From LMUY01 sp965199105 (GTDB lineage Bacteria > Pseudomonadota > Alphaproteobacteria > Acetobacterales > Acetobacteraceae), in assembly GCA_965199105.1 (NCBI GenBank), contig CBDAQO010000002.1, positions 3,782,001 to 3,846,000 on the forward strand: DNA of 64,000 nt, written 5' to 3'. Below the pieces are notes generated by a model, which had not been told where the DNA came from, did no database searches, and was given only the letters and a program-made list of their open reading frames with translations. Below, in pieces: positions 55,039 through 63,738 of the stretch. The position numbers and the translations under genes are program-made. Numbering within the stretch: the first letter of the stretch is position 1; each line of letters opens with the position of its first letter.

Positions 55039-55239
55039 CTACACCTGGCGGGCGAGCCGTCGCGCCATGAGCCAGCCGATCAGCCCCGAGCAGGGCGCGC
55101 CGATGCAAATTAGCAACAAGCCAGCGTAGGCGCCCTCAATCATCATGGCGATGCCGATCCCCAGCATCATGCCGCCGATCATCCCGCCGGTAACACCGGA
55201 AGCAACGCCGAGCCAGATAATGTCGCCACGATTGATCAT
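55039..55239 (-). CDS. Small membrane protein, hypothetical
   Basis: A 66-residue protein of two hydrophobic helices (about 8-33 and 37-58) with glycine-rich spacing (GVTGGMIGGMMLGIGIAMM) and a basic C terminus. ATG 55239. No family recognised. It is divergent from rpsD and may share the intergenic region with it. Confidence 0.6.
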   Translation of the reverse strand: MINRGDIIWLGVASGVTGGMIGGMMLGIGIAMMIEGAYAGLLLICIGAPCSGLIGWLMARRLARQV

Positions 55240-55267
55240 CCTGCCGACATGCCGCCGGCGTCGCGGT

Positions 55268-55296
55268 TTGACAAGGCGGGTGCGGCGGCGTAACCC
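55268..55296 (+). promoter_or_regulatory. Possible promoter of rpsD
   Basis: A perfect -35 TTGACA (55268-55273) is followed by 17 bases and the weak -10 TAACCC. It would give a leader of about 165 bases, which contains the hairpin GGCGCTT/AAGCGCC (55342-55361). Confidence 0.35.
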
Positions 55297-55472
55297 CCGC
55301 GCCCACTGCCGGGAACGTGGACGGAGCGGCGGCCGGGTCGTGGCGCTTGTGGCAAAGCGCCGACACCATGGCCGGCCAACGAATGCTTCGCGCCCGCCTT
55401 TCGCGCTCCGCGTGAGGACTACCGGTGCAACAACGCTCCAACGTGGGCGACACAGAATGGGTTGGCCTGAGT

Positions 55473-56090
55473 ATGACGAAGCGGACTGAAAGCAAATTCA
55501 AGATCAATCGCCGCCTGGGCGTCAACCTGTGGGGGCGGGCGAAGTCCCCCATCAACAAGCACGACTACGGCCCCGGCCAGCATGGTCAGCGGCGCAAGCA
55601 GAAGCCAACCGACTTCGGCGTGCAGCTGATGGCCAAGCAGAAGCTGAAAGGCTACTACGGCAACATTGGCGAGAAGCAGTTTCGCAAATACTATGATGAA
55701 GCGGTGCGCCGGAAGGGCGATACCTCGGAAAACCTGATCGAGCTGCTGGAGCGCCGGTTGGATGCCGTGGTCTACCGGCTGAAGTTCGCCCTCACCCCGT
55801 TCGCCGCCCGCCAGTTCGTCAACCACGGCCACATCCACGTGAACGGCAAGCGGGTGAACATCCCCTCCTTCCTGGTGCGCGACGGCGACGAGATCGAGGT
55901 GCGCGAGAAGTCCAAGCAGCTCGCCGTGGTGCTGGACAGCACCCAGAGCATCGAGCGGGACGTGCCGGAATACCTGGATGTCGACCACCGCGCGATGAAG
56001 GGCAAGTTCAACCGCGCGCCGAAGCTGACCGACGTGCCGTATCCAGTGCAGATGGAGCCGAACCTGGTGGTGGAGTTCTACTCGCGCTGA
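55473..56090 (+). CDS. rpsD: 30S ribosomal protein S4
   Basis: A primary 16S rRNA-binding protein, 205 residues. It shows SKFKINRRLGVNLWGRAKSP, YGPGQHGQRRKQKPTDFGVQ and the S4 RNA-binding domain RRLDAVVYRLKFALTPFAARQ followed by VNHGHIHVNGKRVNIPSF. ATG 55473 is the family start. It stands alone, not in an alpha operon, and has a long leader. Confidence 0.97.
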   Translation: MTKRTESKFKINRRLGVNLWGRAKSPINKHDYGPGQHGQRRKQKPTDFGVQLMAKQKLKGYYGNIGEKQFRKYYDEAVRRKGDTSENLIELLERRLDAVVYRLKFALTPFAARQFVNHGHIHVNGKRVNIPSFLVRDGDEIEVREKSKQLAVVLDSTQSIERDVPEYLDVDHRAMKGKFNRAPKLTDVPYPVQMEPNLVVEFYSR

Positions 56091-56104
56091 GACGAGGCGC
56101 CACC

Positions 56105-56321
56105 TCAGGGCCCGACGAAACGCAGGAACGCCTGGGCGGCGGCGAACAGTGCCGCACATGTGCCAACGCCGGTCAAGGCAAGCGTGACCGGCGCCAGGCT
56201 GCGATCGCGGATTGATTTGCTCGCTTTTGCCTGGAACTTCTGGGTTTCGGCGATTGCCCGATCAATCCGCACGATCTGCTCACGAAGGTTGAGCGCCTCG
56301 CTCCGGAAACGTCGTGCTCAT
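56105..56321 (-). pseudogene. Small coiled-coil/membrane protein gene with apparent frameshift
   Basis: The minus strand encodes LNLREQIVRIDRAIAETQKF, then a basic stretch and a hydrophobic helix ending FAAAQAFLRFVGP with a stop at 56105. ATG 56321 (MSTTF) lies one base out of frame: dropping one C in TTTCCGG near 56303-56308 joins the two. Without that, the best start is an internal GTG giving about 50 residues. The plan, charged helix then one membrane helix, resembles the gene at 33011-33226. Confidence 0.5.
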
Positions 56322-56474
56322 ATGTTCCATTCCCCGAAAAGCCGTTCGTTTGTTCGGTATATCACGGTTTGCAGCGGTTTGCAGGCGGCGCGGCCCGAGC
56401 CGCGGTCACCCGGCACGCTCCGGGGCGGCACCGATGCCTTGTGACATGCCGGGTGTGACGAGACATAAGACACC

Positions 56475-57998
56475 ATGACCTCAGCCGAAGAAATCGCCCG
56501 GCGTCGCACCTTCGCCATCATCTCCCACCCCGACGCCGGCAAAACCACCCTCACCGAGCGGCTGCTGCGCGCGGGTGGCGCCATCCAGCTCGCCGGCAAC
56601 GTGCGGGCCAAGGGGGAGCGGCGGCGCACAAGGTCGGACTGGATGGGCATCGAGCGGGAGCGCGGCATCTCGGTCGTCACCTCGGTGATGACCTTCGAAT
56701 ACGGCGGCTGCGTGTTCAACCTGCTGGACACGCCGGGCCACGAGGACTTCTCGGAGGACACCTACCGCACGCTCACCGCCGTCGACTCCGCGGTGATGGT
56801 GATCGACGCGGCCAAGGGGATCGAGGCGCGCACCCGCAAGCTGTTCGAAATCTGCCGCCTGCGTGACATCCCAATCCTCACCTTCGTCAACAAGATGGAC
56901 CGCGAGGCGCGCGACCCGTTCGAGCTGCTCGACGAGGTGGGCAACACGCTGGCGCTGGACACGGCGCCGGTGACCTGGCCGATTGGGCGGGCCGCCACCT
57001 TCGCCGGCACCTACGACCTGCGCACGCGCGAGGTGCATACCGCCGAGGCGCTGTCGCAAAGTGACGACCGCATGATCGCGATGGCCGAAGAGATCGACCT
57101 CGCCCGCGCCGCGCTGCCCGAGTTCGAGCTGGACGGGTTTAACGCCGGGCACCTCACGCCAGTGTTCTTCGGCAGCGCGATCAAGGAGATCGGCGTCACC
57201 GACCTGCTGGACAGCCTGGCAGCGTTCGGCCCGCCGCCGCGCGCGCAGCCGGCCGACACCCGCATCGTGCAGGCCAGCGAGGACAAGCTCACCGCACTGG
57301 TGTTCAAGATCCAGGCCAACATGGACCCGAACCATCGCGACCGCATCGCCTTCGCGCGGGTCTGCAGCGGGCGGCTCGAGCGCGGCATGCGGCTGCGCCA
57401 GGTGCGCACGGGCAAGCTCATCCCGCTGCATGCGCCGCAGTTCTTCTTCGCCCGCGACCGCCAGATCGCCGACGAGGCGTTTGCCGGCGACGTGGTCGGC
57501 ATCCCCAACCACGGCACCCTGCGCATCGGCGACACGCTGTCGGAGGACGAGGAGCTGAATTTCGTCGGCGTGCCGTATTTCGCCCCGGAAATCCTGCGGC
57601 GGGTGCGGCTGGACGACGCGATGAAGGCCAAGAAGCTGCGTCAGGCGCTGCAGGAGCTGGCCGAGGAGGGCGTGGTGCAGCTGTTCCGGCCGCAGGACGG
57701 CAGCCCGCCGATCGTGGGCGTGGTGGGCACCCTGCAGCTCGACGTGCTGATCGCGCGGCTGCAGGGGGAGTACGGCGTGGGGATCGGGTTCGAGGCGGTG
57801 CCCTACGCCTTGGCGCGGTGGGTCAGCGGGGACAAGCCGACGGTGGAGCGGTTCGCCCAGGTGCAGCGCACCGCCATGGCCGACGACGTGGACGGCGACC
57901 CGGTGTTCCTCGCCTCGTCCCAGTTCAGCATGAAGCGAGTGGCGGACGCCAACGAGACGCTGACCTTCCGCGACATCAAGGACGTCCGCCCCGCGTAA
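56475..57998 (+). CDS. prfC: Peptide chain release factor 3
   Basis: GTPase that removes RF1/RF2 from the ribosome after termination. The 507-residue protein has G1 SHPDAGKTTLTERLL, the RF3-type switch region RTRSDWMGIERERGISVVTS, G3 LLDTPGHEDF and G4 NKMD, then domains II and III (QLDVLIARLQGEYGVGIGFE). ATG 56475. Confidence 0.97.
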   Translation: MTSAEEIARRRTFAIISHPDAGKTTLTERLLRAGGAIQLAGNVRAKGERRRTRSDWMGIERERGISVVTSVMTFEYGGCVFNLLDTPGHEDFSEDTYRTLTAVDSAVMVIDAAKGIEARTRKLFEICRLRDIPILTFVNKMDREARDPFELLDEVGNTLALDTAPVTWPIGRAATFAGTYDLRTREVHTAEALSQSDDRMIAMAEEIDLARAALPEFELDGFNAGHLTPVFFGSAIKEIGVTDLLDSLAAFGPPPRAQPADTRIVQASEDKLTALVFKIQANMDPNHRDRIAFARVCSGRLERGMRLRQVRTGKLIPLHAPQFFFARDRQIADEAFAGDVVGIPNHGTLRIGDTLSEDEELNFVGVPYFAPEILRRVRLDDAMKAKKLRQALQELAEEGVVQLFRPQDGSPPIVGVVGTLQLDVLIARLQGEYGVGIGFEAVPYALARWVSGDKPTVERFAQVQRTAMADDVDGDPVFLASSQFSMKRVADANETLTFRDIKDVRPA

Positions 57999-58003
57999 GA
58001 CCC

Positions 58004-58633
58004 CTACGGCTGGGTGGCGGCGAAGCTTGGCCGTGCTTGCACCGCTTCCCACCACGCCCCGAAGCCAGGCACGTCGAACAGCGCGTCCTTGTCCGGCGTC
58101 ATGGCGAGGTAGGCGGCGACCGGGGCAAGGTAGAGGTCGGCCAGGCTCAGCTCGCCGGCGATGAACGGGGAGCCCGCGCGGGTCGCCATCGCCAATTCCA
58201 GCACCTTGCGGCCGTTCTCGATGCCGCCCTGCCGTGCCTGCTCGTTCTTGCCGCCGACGAAGTCCGGGAACAGGTGGTAGGCCGCCACGCCGCCGAGTAG
58301 CGCGCCATAACCGTAGGAGTCGATGAGGCCGATCACCATGTCCATCCGCGCGCGGTCCTTGGGCGTGGCCGGGATCAGCGACGGGCCGGGCAGCACGTCG
58401 TTCAGGTAGCGCGCGATGGCGCTGGTCTCGAGGATGCGCATGCCGTCATGCTCCAGCACCGGCACCTTGCCGAACGGGTGGCGCTGCATGTGCTCGGCCG
58501 ATTTCGGCTCTCCCTCCAGCACGTTGAGCGGGATTTGGTTTATGTCGGTCACCCCCTTCTCCGCCAGCAGCATCTTGACGGTGCGGACGTAGGTGGACCC
58601 GTTGAAGCCGTAGAGGGTGATTTCGGATGCCAT
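58004..58633 (-). CDS. Glutathione S-transferase family protein
   Basis: A 209-residue cytosolic GST. The thioredoxin-fold N terminus reads ITLYGFNGSTYVRTVKMLLAEKG, with FGKVPVLEHDGMRILETSAI holding the conserved cis-proline and glutathione-contact residues, then a helical C-terminal domain. Conjugation substrate unknown. ATG 58633. It converges on prfC, five bases apart. Confidence 0.92.
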   Translation of the reverse strand: MASEITLYGFNGSTYVRTVKMLLAEKGVTDINQIPLNVLEGEPKSAEHMQRHPFGKVPVLEHDGMRILETSAIARYLNDVLPGPSLIPATPKDRARMDMVIGLIDSYGYGALLGGVAAYHLFPDFVGGKNEQARQGGIENGRKVLELAMATRAGSPFIAGELSLADLYLAPVAAYLAMTPDKDALFDVPGFGAWWEAVQARPSFAATQP

Positions 58634-58664
58634 GCGTGGTCTCCAGCGCCTTGGTTGCGGCCCT

Positions 58665-59546
58665 CTATCCCACTTCCACCTCGACCTGCACACCCATGCT
58701 GCCCGCCGCACCCGCCGGCCCCAGGAAGCTGCCCGCGATCGGGACCGCCTGTTCCGGGGTGCGGGCGGTGCTCACGCGGATGAGGTTGCGCCCGGCGATC
58801 CAGCCATTGGTCGGGTCGAATTCGACCCAGCCGGCGCCGGGCAGGTAGACCTCCACCCAGGCGTGGGTGGCGCCGCCGCCGACCGCCGGGGCGGCGCCGG
58901 TGGTGAGGCTCTCGTCGTAGAGGTAGCCGCTCACGAAGCGGGCGGCGAGGCCGAGCGAGCGCACCGCCTCCATCATCAGCAGGGCATAGTCGCGGCACGC
59001 GCCCGCTCCCATGGCCAGCGTCACCAGCGGGGTGTTGGTGCCCTCGGCGTGGCGGCTCTCATAGCGGAAGTCGCTGCGGATGGCCTGGGTCATGGCGGTG
59101 AGCATGGCCATGGTGTCGGTCGGGCCGCCCTGGGTGAGGAAGCGGTGCGCCCAGGCGTCCACCCGGCGGTCCGGGTCGGGGTAGTGGCGTTCGATGGAGC
59201 GGGCCAGGTCCGGCACCTCAGCGGAGGTGTAGCTGAACGGGAACAGCTCGGCCGCCGGGTCGAGCGGGAGGTCGGCGCGGGTGGGGTAGTGGTGCAGGTC
59301 CAGCCGCGAGGTGATGCGCAGGGCGGTGACGGTGGGCGCCTCCGGGAAGACCAGGTAGCAGACCGAGTTGCCGAACACGTCATGCGCCCAGCGCGTGGTG
59401 CGGGCGGGCGGCGAGACGGTGAGGCGGGTTTCCAGCAGCCGCAGGTCGTGGCTGTCGCGGGGGCGCAGCATCAGCCGGTGCGACAGTAGGCGGACCGGTG
59501 CCTGATAGGTGTATTCGGTGGAGTGTTTGACGCGGACGCGGGGCAT
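58665..59546 (-). CDS. Transglutaminase-like cysteine protease family protein
   Basis: A 293-residue protein with the N-terminal beta domain typical of bacterial transglutaminase-like proteins (VKHSTEYTYQAPVRLLSHRL) and the catalytic triad Cys184 (GAGACRDYA), His228 (THAWVEVYL) and Asp244 (FDPTNG). No signal peptide is visible. Activity and substrate unknown; family members are thought to be proteases or amidases. ATG 59546. Confidence 0.92.
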   Translation of the reverse strand: MPRVRVKHSTEYTYQAPVRLLSHRLMLRPRDSHDLRLLETRLTVSPPARTTRWAHDVFGNSVCYLVFPEAPTVTALRITSRLDLHHYPTRADLPLDPAAELFPFSYTSAEVPDLARSIERHYPDPDRRVDAWAHRFLTQGGPTDTMAMLTAMTQAIRSDFRYESRHAEGTNTPLVTLAMGAGACRDYALLMMEAVRSLGLAARFVSGYLYDESLTTGAAPAVGGGATHAWVEVYLPGAGWVEFDPTNGWIAGRNLIRVSTARTPEQAVPIAGSFLGPAGAAGSMGVQVEVEVG

Positions 59547-59606
59547 GGCATGAGGTTCCGCTCAGCGAAGCAGGCCAACGCGACCCGGCAGTAGCGGTTG
59601 CCCGCC

Positions 59607-60779
59607 TCAGGAAACCAAGGATCGCCGGATCTCAGGCTCGAGCAACGGCGCCCGCACCGGGCTGGCGCGCAGCACGTGGCCGCGCCAGGTCACGCTGTGG
59701 CCGAGGAAGCTCGCGATCACCATCAGCACCGACAACGCATCGCGCACCAGCAGCAGCGGCATCAGCCCGCCCTGCGCCGGCACCTTGAAGCGGGCGGCGA
59801 GGGCGGCATCGATGCTGGCGACTGCGCCGGCGCGCACGGCGAGGGTGGCGGCCAGCAGCGCCAGCAGCGCCGGCTGGGCGGGGCAGCAAAGCCAGGCCAG
59901 GCAGGCCCAGAACAGCGGGAAATGCAGCACCGAACTCGCGAAGCTCAGCGGCACCATGGAGCGGATGGTGCGCGCCCAGCGCAGCTCGTGTTGCCAGAGC
60001 TCGTGCAGAGTGGCCTCGGTGACGGTCGCTGCCGTGATGGTGCGGGCGATGGTCACGCGCAGGCCGAGGCTGCTGACCAACTGGCCGAGCAGGTTGTCGT
60101 CGGCCAACTGGTCGGCCAGCATCGCAAGGCCCCCCGCGCGGGCGAGCGTGTCGCGCCGGATCGCCATGGTAGTGCCGAAGCAGTCCTGCCGGCCGGCCCA
60201 GTGCCCGAGCAAGGCGCCGGGCAGGAAGCAGTGGCGCATGTGCAGCGCCGCCAGCCGCCCTGCCAGGGTCGGGCGGGCCAGCCGGCTGACGCACAGCGTG
60301 GTCGCCAGGCCGGTGCGCGGCGCCTCGAGTGCGGCTGCCAGGTGGTCGAGGTAGTCGGGCGCCACGTGCAGGTCGCTGTCGGAGAACACCAGCACAGCGT
60401 GTCGCGCAGCCGGCAACATGTTGATCAGGTTGCTGACCTTGCGGTTGCTGCCGTGCAAGGCGGCGTTCACGACGATGGCGATGTCCAGCCCGCGGTGCCG
60501 GGCGGCGAAGCGCCGAGCCGCGTCATGCGCCGGGTCCGCCGCGTCCTGCAGGCCGAGCACGATCTGGAATGCGGGGTAGGCCTGCGCGGCCAGGCTGTCG
60601 AGCGCCTCGTCCAGCCCCGGCTCCGCGCCACAGAGCGGGCGCAGGATGGTCAGCGGCGGCCGGGCCCGGGGTGCCGCAGACGGCAGGGCGGCGAACCGGC
60701 GCACGGCGACGATGCCCGCCAGCACGGCGACCAGGCCGGCCAGCGCGAACACGGCACAGAGGTCGGCAGCCAGCGCCAT
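59607..60779 (-). CDS. hpnI: HpnI-like hopanoid-associated glycosyltransferase
   Basis: A 390-residue GT2 glycosyltransferase with an N-terminal helix, RPPLTILRPLCGAEPGLDEAL, the DxD motif VFSDSDLHVAPDYL, the acceptor-site ADQLADDNLL and the QHELRWARTIR motif, then C-terminal helices. This matches HpnI, which adds N-acetylglucosamine to bacteriohopanetetrol, though ceramide glucosyltransferase-like enzymes share the plan. ATG 60779 overlaps the hpnL-like stop as TGATG. Confidence 0.85.
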   Translation of the reverse strand: MALAADLCAVFALAGLVAVLAGIVAVRRFAALPSAAPRARPPLTILRPLCGAEPGLDEALDSLAAQAYPAFQIVLGLQDAADPAHDAARRFAARHRGLDIAIVVNAALHGSNRKVSNLINMLPAARHAVLVFSDSDLHVAPDYLDHLAAALEAPRTGLATTLCVSRLARPTLAGRLAALHMRHCFLPGALLGHWAGRQDCFGTTMAIRRDTLARAGGLAMLADQLADDNLLGQLVSSLGLRVTIARTITAATVTEATLHELWQHELRWARTIRSMVPLSFASSVLHFPLFWACLAWLCCPAQPALLALLAATLAVRAGAVASIDAALAARFKVPAQGGLMPLLLVRDALSVLMVIASFLGHSVTWRGHVLRASPVRAPLLEPEIRRSLVS

Positions 60780-61714
60780 CACGCCAGTTCCACCCGCCAC
60801 AGGCCGAGCCCGACCAGCCCGACCAGCACCTCGCGCAGGCGTTTCACCAGGGACAGGGTGACCGCCGGGCCAGCGCCGAGCCCGATGCTGGCGGCGGCCA
60901 GCACGAAGCCGGCCTCCTGCACGCCGATGGCGGCGGGGATAGCGAACCCCGCGCTGCGGGCCGCCATGCCGAGGCTTTCCACCACGAGCGCCTGGCCCAG
61001 CGTGACCGGATGGCCCAGCGTGCGCAGCACCAGCCACGTCTCGAGGCTGCCGAGCGCCCAGGCGGGCAGGTGCAGGGCGATGCCGAGCCCGAGCCCGCGG
61101 CTGCGCTGCCAGGTGGCGGCGGCGGCGGCATACAGCCCGGTGAGCGACGGCCCGGCCAAGCCCGGCGCGCGTCGGACGATGCCGCGGAACAGCGCCTCCA
61201 ACCCGCGCAGCAACCCCGCGCGGGCGGCCACCAGCACCCCGGCCGCCATGGCGAGCGTGACGCCCGCCAGGATGAGCCAACGCGCATCCGGGAGCTGGCC
61301 GGACAGCCAGACCAGCGCGAACAGCCCGGCGGTGAGGAAGGCGAGCTGGGTCAGCACCTCCACCGCCATGTCGATCACCACGCTGGCCCCCGCCGCGGCG
61401 GCCGGGACGTAGCGGGCCAACAGCCGGGCGCCGACAACCTCCCCGCCGACCTGCGCCACCGGCAACAGCGAGTCGACCCCCTCGCGGATGACACGCAGCC
61501 GCCACAACAGCAGCACGGGCGGGCGGGCGGCGGGCAGCAGCGCGCGCCAGGCCAGGCTCGCCAGCAGCAATTGCCCGCCATGCAGCAGCACCAGCACCGG
61601 CAGCAAGCCGAGCACGGCTCGCGCATCCGTGCCGGCGATCCCTCGCCAACTCACCGCCGCCGCCCACGCGGCCAGCGCCACGCCCGCGGCGAGGGGAAGC
61701 ACCGCCCGGATCAA
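60779..61714 (-). CDS. hpnL: HpnL-like flippase-type membrane protein
   Basis: A 311-residue protein with about eight helices in the lysylphosphatidylglycerol synthase transmembrane (DUF2156-neighbour/UPF0104) fold: REGVDSLLPVAQVGGEVVGA and IPAAIGVQEAGFVLAAAS are typical. HpnL proteins are linked to hopanoid biosynthesis, probably in transport. The start is uncertain: TTG 61714 or GTG 61702. It is coupled to the hpnI-like gene; no squalene-hopene cyclase or other hpn gene lies in the window. Confidence 0.8.
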   Translation of the reverse strand: MIRAVLPLAAGVALAAWAAAVSWRGIAGTDARAVLGLLPVLVLLHGGQLLLASLAWRALLPAARPPVLLLWRLRVIREGVDSLLPVAQVGGEVVGARLLARYVPAAAAGASVVIDMAVEVLTQLAFLTAGLFALVWLSGQLPDARWLILAGVTLAMAAGVLVAARAGLLRGLEALFRGIVRRAPGLAGPSLTGLYAAAAATWQRSRGLGLGIALHLPAWALGSLETWLVLRTLGHPVTLGQALVVESLGMAARSAGFAIPAAIGVQEAGFVLAAASIGLGAGPAVTLSLVKRLREVLVGLVGLGLWRVELA

Positions 61715-61828
61715 CTCGCGAGCCCGTGGGAATGAATGGTCCGGTATCCAGAAAGTCAGCGGCTTAAATAGGTTAGCTTTCCGGGGCCGTCCATGGGGGT
61801 GCGCGGCGCTGGCGCTGGTCCGGTGCGG

Positions 61829-62722
61829 TCACGACAGCGGCTCCGGAGCGCGGGCCGGGTCCGGCGGGAGCGGGATGAACTCGTCGTGGTCGGCCTGCGG
61901 CAGGGCGAAGCGGCCGGCGCGCCAGTCGGCCTTGGCCTGCTCGATCCGCTCGCGCGAGGAGGCGACGAAGTTCCACTCGAGGAAGCGCGGCCCAACCGGC
62001 TCGCCGCCCAGCAGCATGACCGTCGCCGGTTGCAACGCCTTCACCGCGACCGCACCGCCAGGCTTGAACAGCACCATCTTACCTGGGCCATAGGTCCGGC
62101 CGAGGATTTCCACCTCGCCCGCCGCGACATAGGCCGCGCGCTCGGGATAGTCGGCGGCCAGTTCGGCGACCGCGCCTTCCTGCAACGTCCAGTGGATGTA
62201 GAACATCGGCGAGAACATGGGGGTCGGCGCCTGCTGGCCGAACGCCCGCCCGGCCACCAGCCGCGCCACCACGCCGGGGGATTCCAGCAGCGGGGCGGCG
62301 TCCATGGCGTGGTGGGAGAAGCCCGGCGCGGTCTCCTCCTGCGCCTCGGGCAGCGCGACCCAGGCCTGGATGCCGTGCAAGCGGTCGCCCTGCAGCCGGG
62401 CGCGCTCCAGCCGCTCGGAATGGGTGATGCCGCGCCCGGCCGTCATCCAGTTCACCTCGCCGGCGCGGATCGCCTGCGCCGTGCCGAGGCTGTCGCGGTG
62501 CATGATCTCGCCCTGGTAGAGGTAGGTGACGGTGGCGAGGCCGATATGCGGGTGTGGCCGCACGTCCGCCTCGCGGGGCAGGCCGGAGGCGAGGTCGACG
62601 GGGCCGAAATGGTCGAAAAAGGCGAACGGGCCCACCATGCGGCGCGAGGCAGCGGGCAGCATGCGGCGCAGTTCGAAGCCGCCGGCCGCCTTGCGCTGGT
62701 GGTCGAGCACCAGGTCGATCAT
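61829..62722 (-). CDS. Pirin family protein
   Basis: A 297-residue bicupin. The metal site of the N-terminal cupin is in RPHPHIGLATVTYLYQGE and AGRGITHSE, and the C-terminal pirin domain carries GEVEILGRTYGPGKMVLF. Bacterial pirins can act as quercetinases or redox-sensing partners; the role here is open. ATG 62722 overlaps the aldo/keto reductase stop (TGATG). Confidence 0.93.
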   Translation of the reverse strand: MIDLVLDHQRKAAGGFELRRMLPAASRRMVGPFAFFDHFGPVDLASGLPREADVRPHPHIGLATVTYLYQGEIMHRDSLGTAQAIRAGEVNWMTAGRGITHSERLERARLQGDRLHGIQAWVALPEAQEETAPGFSHHAMDAAPLLESPGVVARLVAGRAFGQQAPTPMFSPMFYIHWTLQEGAVAELAADYPERAAYVAAGEVEILGRTYGPGKMVLFKPGGAVAVKALQPATVMLLGGEPVGPRFLEWNFVASSRERIEQAKADWRAGRFALPQADHDEFIPLPPDPARAPEPLS

Positions 62723-63738
62723 CAGGCAGCCCGGCTGACGCGGCCCTCGAGCGGATACGCCGGGTCGTTATAGCCCGGGGTGGAGGGGTGGCCCGGCGGC
62801 ACCAGGCTATCGACCAGCGCCTCGTCGGCCGGGGTAAAGCGGTAGTCGAGCGCGCCCAGATAGTCCTGCCACTGCGCCATGGTGCGGGGGCCGCCGATGG
62901 CGCCGGTGACCAGCGCGTTGTTCAGCACCCAGGCAAACGCGAATTGACCCGGCGTGATACCCTGCTCGCTTGCGTGCGCGGCCAGGGTCTGCGCGATCTG
63001 CAGGCTCTCCGGCCGCCACTCGGTCTCCATCATGCGCTTGTCCTGCCGGCCGGCGCGGGAGCCTGCTTCGGGCGTGGCATCGGCGCGATACTTGCCGGTG
63101 AGCACGCCGCGAGCGAGCGGGCTGTAGGGGAACACGCCCAGGCCCAGATGCGCGCAGGCCGGCAGGTGCTCCACCTCGGGCATGCGGTTCAGCGCGTTGT
63201 AATAGGGCTGCGAGATCACCGGGCGGTCGATCCCCGCGGCGTCACACAGGCGGCACAGCTCGGCCACCCGCCAGGCGCGGTGGTTGGAGACGCCGAAGTA
63301 GCGGATGCGCCCAGTGCGGGTGAGGTCGGCCATGGTATGGACCACCTCCTCGAGCGGGGTCGCGTGGTCCTCCTTGTGGAGGTAGAGGATATCGATGGTG
63401 TCGGTGCCGAGGCGCTGCAGGCTGGCGTCGACCGCCTGGAAGGCATAGCGGCGGGACAGGCCGGCCGCGTTGGGCCCCTGCCCGGTCGGGTTGGCGAGCT
63501 TGGTGGCAAGCACCCACCAGTTGCGATGCTCGCGGATGGCGCCACCAGTGATGCGCTCGCTTTCGCCGCCGGTGTAGACGTCCGCGGTGTCGATCAGGTT
63601 CACCCCAGCATCCCGCGCGGCATCGATGATGCGGATGGCGTCGGCCGCCTCGGTGGCGCCGCCGAACATCATGGTGCCGAGGCAGAGCGGGGAGACGCGC
63701 AGGCCGGAGCGGCCGAGGCGGCGGTAGGTCATGGTCAT
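62722..63738 (-). CDS. Aldo/keto reductase
   Basis: A 338-residue NADPH-dependent oxidoreductase of the TIM-barrel AKR type. Catalytic residues are Asp and Tyr in IDTADVYTGGESE, Lys in VLATKLAN and His in ILYLHKED. Substrate unknown. ATG 63738 is given; a second ATG two codons later is possible. It overlaps the Uma2-family gene upstream and the pirin gene downstream. Confidence 0.93.
   Translation of the reverse strand: MTMTYRRLGRSGLRVSPLCLGTMMFGGATEAADAIRIIDAARDAGVNLIDTADVYTGGESERITGGAIREHRNWWVLATKLANPTGQGPNAAGLSRRYAFQAVDASLQRLGTDTIDILYLHKEDHATPLEEVVHTMADLTRTGRIRYFGVSNHRAWRVAELCRLCDAAGIDRPVISQPYYNALNRMPEVEHLPACAHLGLGVFPYSPLARGVLTGKYRADATPEAGSRAGRQDKRMMETEWRPESLQIAQTLAAHASEQGITPGQFAFAWVLNNALVTGAIGGPRTMAQWQDYLGALDYRFTPADEALVDSLVPPGHPSTPGYNDPAYPLEGRVSRAA

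Noticed and set aside
56362..56387. A short direct repeat GGTTTGCAGC / GGTTTGCAGG before prfC
   Set aside because: Only two adjacent ten-base units with no further copies; too little to call a repeat array or operator.
60780..61667. An N-terminal extension of the hpnI-like gene
   Set aside because: It overlaps the hpnL-like gene in another frame and has no family sequence; ATG 60779 with a TGATG overlap explains the start.
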